Translations under genes and position numbers: made by a program
Shown: positions 55,386 through 64,000 of the stretch, one piece after another
Layout of the letters: every line of letters starts with the position of its first letter
Numbering within the stretch: the first letter of the stretch is position 1
The notes under the pieces: generated by a model
Told to the model about the DNA's origin: nothing
The model's input: the letters and a program-made list of their open reading frames with translations, nothing else
Database searches by the model: none
NCBI GenBank assembly: GCA_963682025.1
Contig: OY821517.1
Location: forward strand, 108,304,972-108,368,971
Direction: 5' to 3'
Origin: Cordilura impudica
Taxonomy: Eukaryota; Arthropoda; Insecta; Diptera; Scathophagidae
DNA length: 64,000 nucleotides

Positions 55386-56633
55386 TAATAAATATAATTT
55401 TATTAATATGTTTTACTATTTTTATACTTTTTGAAATGACAAGTTTTTATTCTTCCAAAATTGACTTTCTAGATCCACTCAACAATTGAACTCTCTGATC
55501 CCTTTCACATCTGTGGTTGAACGTTTGTTTTGTTATACTTGAACATGCCTTAACAGCCACGCTTAGTGTAAGCAAAAGGATTTTCTTCTCTCTGCTTGGT
55601 TTGCTTTGACTCCACTAGGATTTTGTTCATGTGTTTCCAACAAAAGTAAACCCACCACTTAACCACTTGTGTCCTTTCATTTATTCTTAACATTTTTTTA
55701 AGTAGTTTGGCATTTGGATTTTAGGTAAAGCTTTACAATAACATATAGCAAAACACATAGCTATTTTTTTGTTTTAGTTTTCTTTTGTGAAAAAGTTTAC
55801 TATGTTTCTTCTTTTTTACTGCATTATGTTCAAAGCTGCTAACGAAATCAATGGATGTTTATTGTGGGCACATGTCTGTTAGAGATTTTGTTAGGAAACA
55901 CATCTTAAGGATTTTGTAGTTTTTCAAATAAAGCAATATAGCACGCAGAAGAAATGGTTTCAACAGTTTTCAATACTTACAATAATAAACTGTTTTTGTA
56001 TGAATAGTACAATCGGTAAAGTATTCGTGTTGCTAGGAACATGACATTTTTAAGACGGTAATCACGGCGTAATCGGTATAGTAAATTTTTTTGATATTAT
56101 GTTCTAAACTAATAGTTTAAGGCGATTCCTCAGTGTAAAGACTGTTGCGAAAAGTAAAGAAAATTCCATATAGACTTTAAAACCTAATACGACCTTTATA
56201 TTGGAGACGAATTATTTGAAGAATTAATTTTTTTTATTTCTATTTCTTTTTTAACAATACAGTGTGAAAAGAACGAGTATTAATTACTGGGAAGGTAAGG
56301 ACACAAATAAAATTTTGTTGCAAACGAAAGGAGACAAACAAATAACAATTTTGACATAATAATCATAAGAGGCAAATAATAGATTGATAAATTTAACTTT
56401 GGTGTATACAGCCTTCAACATGTTGAAAAATTAGAGTTGCGTTATTATATATAGGGTACATATTCGAAAAATGTAACGTTAGGAAAAAAGTAATGAGTAA
56501 ATTAGTGAGGTGGTTTTCTAAATTTGAACTCTTCTGCAAAGAAATCAAGATAGAAATTTCATAAGTTGGTAAAAAAAAATCTTTAGCGATGTAAAACTTG
56601 TCTTGTTTTTTCAAATGAATTTACTATTTAAGC
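55386..56633. other. No gene recognised
   Basis: About 1.2 kb of AT-rich spacer between mariner and the SINE. Nothing recognisable. Confidence 0.4.
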
Positions 56634-56837
56634 GCCCCAGTAGGTGAGAAGTTAGCGTGCTCGCCTATCATGTGAGGGGTCGCGGGTTCGATTCCCACCA
56701 GAGGCTGCAAAAAAAAATGAACACACTACTCCCTCTTTCCTCCTTAACCTATTTTGCTGAGATCAACACAATGCACTGCATCTGTAGGGGGCATCCCCTG
56801 AGTGTTGATTAATTAAAAAAAAAAAAAAAAAAAAATC
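56634..56837 (+). mobile_element. tRNA-derived SINE-like copy 2
   Basis: 56,634-56,705 is tRNA-like with the same anticodon loop (CTATCAT) and the same B box (GGTTCGATTCC) as the copy at 20.15 kb. A different ~110-bp tail (ACACTACTCCCTCTTTCC...) ends in a long A-run at about 56,815-56,835. The shared head and A-rich end fit a SINE. The different tails suggest two subfamilies. Confidence 0.65.
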
Positions 56838-57916
56838 AATTTACTATACCGGATGTGGTATTGGGTAGTAGCAAAATCACTACATAAAATATTAAAATCT
56901 CCACACAAATATACAGACATTTTTACATAGAAAATCGCAAGAAAAATTTTTTGTGATGTCCCTAATTTACTATTTTTTTTTTTTTTTTTTTGATAAAATT
57001 TTACATAATGAAAAATCGACAAAAATTTTCAGCAATTTCATTAGTCTTTCAATTAATAAAAAGAAATTCGATAAAATAAGAGAGGAGTTATAATACGCGC
57101 AAAAATAACACTGCAGGGTTTGACATTCTCAGGCCAAACTTCCCTTGTGACCGTTTATATTTTACCGTGTTCTGATGTTTGCCTAATTAGTCTTTCAGCT
57201 ATGTCTTAACAACCACTGATGCTTTCTCGTTTCATTTTTCAGCAAAATGCTCAGCTAATAAAGTTGGAATAATTTTATCGAATGAAATTTGGACTGGGAA
57301 TTTTTTGCATTTTTATTCAATATTTCGCTACTCACTTCAGGAATATTCACAACCAAGTATTGGCCTCAAACACAATTTTTTCTCATTAGTTTGATATTCT
57401 TTAAAGTGTAGTATTAAAAACGAGGAGGGGGTTTTGGTTTTTGGAGCGCATTGAATTTTTTTTGCAGAATTTCGCAATGTAATTTTTTGATTATTTTTCA
57501 CATATATTTTTTTAACACCGGTAATAACAATCTTTTTATGTAACGATATTTTTTATTCAAACCGTTTGCCGGTCCCGATATATTTATTGCATATATAAAA
57601 CGAAACTTTTTTATACGGTTATATAAAACGAAGTACAAAATAATTTATTTAATAATGTGTTTATTAATATTATTATTTTCTTAAACTGTTAGAAATTTAT
57701 AGTTGACCTGGTGTTTTAATATGTGATGGGGTTTTCTTGGGTAGGTCATCAATTAAAAATAAAATTCAAATTCAATGTTTTATATTTAAATATTTATTAT
57801 ATTCTCGATATTTCGAACAGCTTCGCTGTTTATCTTCGCTGTTCATCTTCATCATCTTAAATTTCTAACTATTTGCTTTCAATTGCAAATCTATTTAATT
57901 GTTTCAATATGTGTTT
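56838..57916. other. No gene recognised
   Basis: AT-rich. Holds a T-run near 56,973-56,992 and, at 57,800-57,860, TTCGAACAGCTTCGCTGTT followed by repeated TTCATCTTCATCATC. Confidence 0.4.
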
Positions 57917-58560
57917 GCTAGAGTGGTCCTATGTTAGATGGACATTTTTCAAATTGCGATTTTGGGGAGAGAAGGGATCCAGTTTGTTTTCTTTCTATAT
58001 AAAACTGACAAATATGAAGTTTGGGGACAATCTGGTAAAGAAAAGTGTGTTCATATGGAAAAGTATGACTTTTTTTTTCATATTTCATGAAAATTCCTGT
58101 CTATAATTTAATTTTTTCGACAAGTTGTTGTAAGAATCGAGATCAGTATTTAATATCTTTTCAAAAGGCTATACAAATCCAAAATCAAATTAAAATTCGC
58201 CAAGAAATAGTAAATGCCCCAGAGTACTTTTGTGCTAGCTTTGGGGAACTGATTAAAGCCAACATTTGTTTTTTGGTCTCTACGTTGTTAACCTATTGCG
58301 CATTGATACTGAAAAGGGAAATTTTTTTATAAAATTTTGAAAGCTCCTTTTTCAAGTTTTAAAAAATTTTCTTAAACAAAATTTGAAAAAATGAATCTGG
58401 CACTTTTTGGTTTTGTTAAATTCGTATCAGAGATTAACAGTTTGAATTTTTATGTAAATCCCTGTGCTAGAATATTTTTGACAACGATTTTATTTTTATG
58501 GATTTCGAGAAAAATGGGATTTTTGTTAAATATTCAGTATATGTAATCTTTCTAAATTTT
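57917..58560 (+). repeat. Dispersed repeat, copy 2 (pairs with 36.47-37.2 kb)
   Basis: Opens TAGAGTGGTCC and shares ordered blocks with 36,468-37,205, including AGTATGACTTTTTTT, TATAATTTAATTTTTTCGA, CGCCAAGAAATAGTAAATG, CCCCAGAG, AATCTGGCACTTT and AATATTCAGTATATGTA. No coding frame. Confidence 0.55.
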
Positions 58561-58966
58561 TTATATCAAAAATTAATCAGTTCTCTGCTCTTAAATACTA
58601 CGTTTTATCGTAAAAGCCTAAGGTTTCGAAAAAAAATAATATGACCCCATTAAACCTTTTGGAATTGGGGTCACACATGACCCCAAATTAATAAAAGACA
58701 ATTTATTCAAAAAATTCAAATATTTTGCAAATACTGTAGAATTTTTCAAAACGTTACTTTAAATATTATAACCAATTATGTGTGTTAGTTGTTCCTTAAA
58801 TTTGGAATACATCGAACTACGTTGACCCATTCCTTGCCAAGGCCAAACTTTGATAAAAATAATGCATTGTTCTAGTAAACTAGACGAAACAATTATTATT
58901 GGTTGGGAAATAAAATTCTGCTATATTTTGCGAAAACTTACCATTATGTGCTCCTAGGAAATTCAT

Positions 58967-59335
58967 TCACCCAGAAAATTTGATAATGAGGGAATGGGGT
59001 TGCCCCACGACAGACAGAGAGATTGAGTCAAAAGAAAGAGTTTAAAAAAATTTAAACTAAAGTAAAAACATACGAATTTTTCATTGGGACTTCTCTATCT
59101 TGAACCAATATAAGGTAACTTTTACGTTCGCTTCTTAACAAATTATATTTTAACTCGTGCTGTTTCAAAAAAAAAGCCAACCTTTTGCCCTTGTGAACAT
59201 TAGGACTAAGAAGTTTACGAGGGCCAAAGTTTGGCATTTTCTGACAAAATTTTACTTACAAAACTTTTAAAAATTATTTTAAAATTAACTGGTGTTGTTT
59301 AAGTTAAATTTTTATGTTTGAATTCATTTGTACGG
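58967..59335 (+). repeat. Repeat fragments shared with 25.6 kb and with transposon 1
   Basis: 58,975-59,035 matches the end of the tandem repeat at 25.6 kb (GAGGGAATGGGGTTGCCCCA, then GACAGACAGAGAG). 59,165-59,260 matches the 3' region of RAG1/Transib-like transposon 1 at 34,628-34,735 (AAGCCAACCTTTTGCCC, GGGCCAAAGTTTGGCATTTT). 59,310-59,325 matches TTTTTATGTTTGAA there. It may be the tail of a decayed relative of that transposon. Confidence 0.45.
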
Positions 59336-60096
59336 TGTTAGAAAAGTTTACATTTTTGTGTTGATTGTTTGCAAATATTTATAAAAATGGCATCCGGTGA
59401 AAGAAAGGTTGTTGATTATGGAAATTTCTTCGAGTTTGACCAGACACATGTTTGTGATGTGCAAGACACATGTTTGTGATGTGTCTGCCTTTTTCCAATT
59501 GTAAATATTTTTGTGAAAAATTTTTTATTTTAAGTCGCCAACGAAAAGTGGTCTTGTTCTGTATAGGAGCAGCGACTCCAAGCAAGGCATTGAAGAAGAA
59601 ATGTGTATGGAAAAGAGGAAATGCAAAGCTCTTAAAGCTCTTCCTAAGAGATTTTTGTTTATACGACACAACACTGCTGCCCCTCATGTAACCACGCCTA
59701 CCGACCGAGGGGCACGTTCCCTTAACATGGAGACCACGTGCACATCAGGGACTGGACCCTGGCGAATTCCAAACAAGAGCCGGCAAGACAATTATGGGGT
59801 CGTAAATGAGCTACAGAACTATATCATCTGCTGATATAAGGTAACAGAGAAAACTAAGTATGAAGAACAAGAAATATTTATTTGATGTACTCAATTATAT
59901 ATATTGCGCTTTACTTTCCATGCATTACAATTAAAATCAACGATGTTGTGTAACACATTATAATCATGACAAATTTTGCGGAAAGGATAAGAATTAGCAT
60001 AATTAGTCCTAAAATGAATCGGATTGAAATGTCTTGTGAATCTACAAAGTATGTTAAAATTTAAATTTGATAAACGAAACTCGAAGTCAACGTCAG
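59336..60096. other. No clear gene; possible LINE 3' region
   Basis: GC-richer stretch at 59,680-59,830 (CACGCCTACCGACCGAGGGG, GAATTCCAAACAAGAGCCGG) stands out from its surroundings and may be part of a mobile element. I cannot identify it. A direct repeat AGACACATGTTTGTGATGTG occurs twice near 59,442-59,482. Confidence 0.3.
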
Positions 60097-60575
60097 CAAC
60101 GCAAGTTTTAATACAAAGGCGGCACCCAGCAAGGTCAGCTCAAGAGTTGGAAGTCTGATAAATCTTAGTCTATTAGTATATGATGGTAAGTCATCATAAC
60201 TCTAACCTGCATCACGTAGGCCGAATAGGAAAAACTTTTTCTGTACAGGCTCAATTGCATTAGCGTGAAACTGATAATATAGACTCCATATTATCAATGC
60301 AAATTCCAAAATTGGTCTTACAAGTACTGCATAAAGCTAGTTAGTAACACAAGGATTAGGAAACTCCTTAGCCTACCTTTTAACGAAATCCAGAGTATAT
60401 CTTGCCTTATTACCAAGCATACTAATATGACCAATGAAGGCAAGTTTCCTATCCATAAGTACCGCAAGATCCAGAAATGTTTGAACGGTATCCAATATTA
60501 TTCCATTAATGCAATACTCATCAAAAATTACGTCCCTTCTGTAAAACACCTTATGTTGTAAAAAAAAAAGAAAAA
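60097..60575 (-). pseudogene. LINE reverse transcriptase C-terminal fragment
   Basis: On the minus strand one frame, with three stops, reads HKVFYRRDVIFDEYCINGII, FLDLAVLMDRKLAFIGHISM, GNKARYTLDFVKR, LYAVLVRPILEFALIIWS, ANAIEPVQKKFFLFGLR, DDLPSYTNRLRFIRLPTLE. LVRPILE...IWS and IE.VQKKF are standard landmarks after the RT catalytic box in Jockey/CR1-like LINEs. The catalytic region itself is absent. An old 5'-truncated copy, different from the other LINEs here. Confidence 0.65.
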
Positions 60576-61427
60576 CCAGAATCCGCTGTTAAACTTAACC
60601 CCACTATCAATTGAAACTACAGCTCCAATTACCAAAAAAAAATGCTGGTGCGTATTTCTATGAAATGGTTTGTTTTAACTTAACCAACACAATTATATCG
60701 CTTCAGCTTATTTAAAAAAAGACTAATGCAACGATTAATATTTGTTGATTACTCAAAAAAAAGCTTAAATTTAAAGGTTCATGTTATTAGTACCTGCACT
60801 GAGTACAGAGAAAACTAAAAAAATCTTCTCCTGAAAAATTTACTTTTTGTCGCTTGTTTTTTTTTTTTTTTGGTAAGGGTTCGAAACTTTTTTTGTTTTT
60901 AAAATATTGTTCAGCATTAAAAAAGTTTTGCCGTATTGCCCATTATTGCTAACCCTAAACTGTGAGCTGTTAAACCAATAGCTCATACGGTCCCTTTTAA
61001 GGGGCGTTGGTATATTTCCACTTTGTATCTACATTTTAGAGTAAAAACTTGAATCAAGTAGGCTTTGGCTTTTGTGGATATGTGTGTTGTTATACAAACA
61101 TGCATTCAGTTGAAATAAATTATATTCTGTGTTGTTTATTTTGAGTAAACAATGGAAAGCGGTAAAATAATAATCTGAAATCAGGTGGAAGGTAAGTAAA
61201 ATTTAAATAGAAGCTACATTTTCTTATTTTCTTTTAAATGTAGTTTTTTTGAGCGAATATATATTAAAAATGTTTAAATTTTAATATAATTCACAAATAA
61301 AATAAGTTATTATTTTGGACTTTACGCATTATGGAATAGTTTTCAAGGTCCCTTATAAGGGACGTTATGCTTGCAGAACAGTTTTCATGTATATTTTGTT
61401 ACAGACTTACAGTTGCTGAAATAGTAG
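60576..61427. other. No gene recognised
   Basis: Spacer. Two similar near-palindromes occur, GGTCCCTTTTAAGGGGCG near 60,990 and GGTCCCTTATAAGGGACG near 61,349, about 360 bases apart. Their meaning is unknown. Confidence 0.4.
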
Positions 61428-61928
61428 AAGAACACTGTAAAACAAATTCAGGTGAGCAAAAGTTAGGTCGATTCTGAGAGTGAGGGGTGAAAATAGAGGC
61501 TAAATTAGGAGACGCATATCGCGGCGTTTGTTTATGTTAGTTCGAATTTTTTTTTATCGACTTTCGAACTTTGCATTCAAATGCCGATTTTCAGTATATT
61601 GTTTATATGGTTTTTTTTGGTTATAACTCGTCGACTAATTGATATGTTTTCAATCTGTAAAAGCCATATCATTGCTAGAGACCTGTGCAACAACTAAAAT
61701 TTGTAAAAAAAAAAATTGATTAAGAAAATTTTTGTGGTTCTTATGAAGCAAAATGTTGGAAAAATTATTTTTTTTTCATGCTTTTTGAAAATATTTTCCA
61801 CAAAACTAAGTCTTTTTGCTTTCTGTTTGATCAACAATATGCTTCTCAGTTTCTTCAATAAATTTCATTTGAAAAGAAAATGGTCTTATTCGATAATTTG
61901 CGTTAAAAATCGCAAAACCATTAATTAA

Positions 61929-62727
61929 CAAGTAAGAAAATTATAATCGGTCTAGACCGACTATAGGATACCATTTACCATGCGTTTAGAGACCCTACCC
62001 CATAGGCCCAACTAACTGGACATAGAAAATAAGCATAAACCAAATTTGAGTGTGATTTTTATAAATTTTTTTGTCTGCAGATATGAAAAAGTTCATATCG
62101 GATGTTATATCTATATGGGGACTAGGCCCAAAAATGGACCGATCCTGACCATGTTTGGTAAGGTCTCTTGCATTTTGCAAAAATATATGCAAACAAAATT
62201 TGAGTAGAATCAGTGCAATATTTTTGTTTTTTGATAGATTTAAGTGAAGATCGGGAAGCAGCTCTATATGGGGCCTATGACTAAGAGTTGTGCCACAGGG
62301 ATCATTTTTGGACTGCTGAATAGTGGATGTAATAAACACATACAAACCCAATTTGACTAAGATTTATATGATAATTTGGATCTTATGGCAATTTAAGTCG
62401 ATTTCATAGGGGTCATTTGTATGGGGGCTAGCTCTGAACATGGACCGATTCTCACCAATTTCAACAGTGTTCATCCTATGGCCGACAAAAGCTTACGTGC
62501 CTAATTTCATCAAAATATATTCATATTTGCGACCTGCAGTTTGATTAAAAGCTTTACATGGACACACAGACGGACGGACGGACGGAAATCGTTAAATCGA
62601 ATCAGATAGTGATTCTGATTCGATCGGTACAATTAAAGATGGGTCTAGGTCAAATATTTTTGGTAGTTACAAACAGCAGCACAAAGTCATTATTCCCAAA
62701 CCACATAGTGGTATAGGGTATAAATAG
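61929..62727 (+). mobile_element. Mini-me/DINE-like repeat, copy F
   Basis: Full length, with the GGTCTAGACCGACTATAGG opening, core blocks, (GGAC)n near 62,570-62,585, and the end CACATAGTGGTATAGGGTAT. It lies inside copy 2 of the intron-bearing transposon, which dates it after that insertion. Confidence 0.8.
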
Positions 62728-62750
62728 CAATCCTAGTCACACAAAACCAA

Positions 62751-63489
62751 TTGGATGGAATTGTTGCAAATTTGTGTTTGACTCAGAAAAAGTCAGAACT
62801 ACTGGCTTCATTTTTGAAAGGAAATAATAATAAAGACATTTTCCCAAGACTAAGTAACGCAAAAATTCAGGAAGGTCTCGACATATGGAATCTAATGAGT
62901 CTACAAGATTTTTACCAAGATCTGACAGACCGAGAATTAAATGCATGGCTCGCATTGAAAACAGTCATTAAAGGACTTTTGGGTATAGAACGCAAAGACA
63001 ACTACAGGCAATCTGTTGCAAACATGTCGGCAACTTTCGATGAAATTGGGGTTAATATGTCGTACAAATTTCATCTCTTGCATCAGCATATTGATCAACT
63101 CGCTCAACAGTTGCCAACTGAATCTGATGAGCAAGGCGAACTATATCACCAAATTGCGCTTCCATTTGAAATAAGGTAACTATAGAGCGTGCATATTTTG
63201 AATTCCTAGATTTTTCTAATATCTTTGTCAGAGTGCACAATTTAAACATGTGAAAGATTGGAAACTATTATCGTTTCAGGTACAGAGGAAAGAAATCGCT
63301 ATCTTTGAAGAAGAGGAAGACGAGGAAAAAGAGGAAGAAGGGGAAGACAAAGGTGAAATTCCAGAATATCTGTTGGACGAAATTATCGACCTTTCTGATG
63401 ATGATGACGATGAACAAGATATTAGAGAGAGCAGTGATGTTGATCCAGAGCCGCCTGCTAAACGGCAACTGGCCAAATCATTGATTTAA
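62751..63489 (+). pseudogene. SDEQGE-family transposase, internally deleted copy
   Basis: The first frame (62,751-63,175) is open: VANLCLTQKKSELLASFLKG, then directly KDIFPRLSNAKIQEGLDIWN, NYRQSVANMSATFDEIGVNM, FHLLHQHIDQLAQQLPTESD and EQGELYHQIALPFEIR. Compared with copy 1 the piece between LLASFLKGNN and DIFPRLS, which holds the possible first catalytic region, is missing. A GT..AG intron of 104 bp (63,176-63,279), the same length and place as in copy 1, joins to YRGKKS. After a shift a strongly acidic tail follows (EEEEDEEKEEEGEDKGEIPE, then LSDDDDDEQD) and ends at 63,489. GELYHQ replaces GERYHQ of copy 1. Non-functional as a transposase. Confidence 0.7.
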
Positions 63490-63530
63490 TTTATTTAATT
63501 TTTTTACTTAAAACTTTTCATAACTAACAT

Positions 63531-64000
63531 TTCAGAAATTTTTTTTTTCATATTTTTATAATGTCTTGTTCAATGTTTCTTCAAAACCAACACTGAACAA
63601 AATTGGTACATAAAAAATGAGAAGTAAATTAATATTAAGCTGGAAAACGCAAGTTTGTAGCATGTAACGATAGTTTTTTTTTTTTTTGTTTCTTTAATGA
63701 TTGAAATGGTAGATGTTGATAAGTATAAAATGAAGCAGATGCACGCTATACCACCGGCCTTATTGCTCGTCGAAATGGGAGGGGGTTCATGGCTTCAGTA
63801 CACTCAATACCACAATGCTACTTATAAAATTTTTTGTAAGCGTGCGTTGGAAATTAAAGAGAAAATAGGAAAATAGCAGGAAGACTGATTATCGAAAGGA
63901 AATAGAAAAAAATAAAATACCAATACTAAAAGCAGAATTGCAAAAGTTCGAATGACGATACGAGATGATGATGTATACGCCAAAAAGCCCTCCCTTCCAT
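63531..64000. other. No gene recognised
   Basis: The window ends in sequence with no identifiable gene or repeat. Confidence 0.35.

Larger units (their letters stand above)
61428..63530 (+). mobile_element. Unclassified intron-bearing DNA transposon, copy 2
   Basis: Same family as 9.3-11.9 kb, opposite orientation. The 5' region (61,428-61,928) matches the other copy for about 500 bases, from ACACTGTAAAACAAATTCAG onward. The N-terminal coding part is deleted, and a mini-me-like repeat (61,929-62,727) sits at the junction. Coding sequence resumes at about 62,728. The 3' limit is uncertain. Confidence 0.65.

Noticed and set aside
57780..57870. Possible hammerhead on the minus strand (GATGAAGATGAACAG..CTGTTCGAAA).
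   Set aside because: The CTGATGA core is not intact and the flanks cannot form stem I. At best a decayed motif.
62737..63468. Minus-strand open frames opposite the second SDEQGE copy.
   Set aside because: Antisense shadows; the serine-rich one mirrors the acidic tail.

Overview
This window looks like a transposon-dense stretch of an insect genome, most likely a higher (cyclorrhaphan) fly. That is an inference from AT-rich sequence, short GT..AG introns of about 67 and 104 bp, a rosa-type (DD41D) mariner, Jockey- and RTE-like LINEs, tRNA-derived SINE-like copies, and six copies of an ~800-bp repeat with an internal (GGAC)n run that resembles dipteran 'mini-me'/DINE-type repeats. I found no complete host gene. 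The only host-like coding piece is a broken P4-ATPase (lipid flippase) fragment near 19.0-19.4 kb. Most other recognisable coding sequence belongs to mobile elements, and nearly all of it is broken.

Layout. 0-8 kb: an LTR remnant with ~102-bp tandem units, a RAG1/Transib-like C-terminal fragment (minus strand), and mini-me-like repeats. 8.06-8.45 kb: a perfect 178-bp inverted repeat in which each arm holds a small hammerhead ribozyme of the type tied to Penelope-like elements. 8.9-11.9 kb: a LINE 3' end, then an intron-bearing DNA transposon of an unclassified family (minus strand). A second copy of that family lies at 61.4-63.5 kb (plus strand). 12.2-21.4 kb: one old Ty3-type LTR retrotransposon with matching 131-bp LTRs, interrupted in turn by an RTE LINE, a mini-me-like copy, and a 1.9-kb segment carrying the flippase fragment and a SINE. 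21.6-24.1 kb: a Helitron. 26-28 kb: a second RTE fragment and another mini-me-like copy. 30.2-35.4 kb: a Jockey LINE split by a RAG1/Transib-like transposon. 36.5-38 kb: a repeat and an 89-bp-arm foldback. 40.5-43.1 kb: an unclassified DNA transposon with very long terminal inverted repeats. 44.4-47.2 kb: a second RAG1/Transib-like transposon. 48.7-53.9 kb: an LTR with a primer-binding site, degenerate minisatellite blocks and a 614-aa Jockey ORF. 54.1-55.4 kb: mariner. 56.6-60.6 kb: a SINE, repeats and a decayed LINE.

The strongest results are two RAG1-like transposons, each with RSS-like CACAGTG ends and a perfect 5-bp target duplication. One sits inside a Jockey ORF, so the empty site can be read directly. 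The paired hammerhead ribozymes inside a perfect palindrome come next. Two further transposase families (9-12/61-63 kb and 40-43 kb) are recognisable as widespread insect 'uncharacterized proteins', and here they come with element boundaries. All family calls were made by eye from motifs; no database search was possible.
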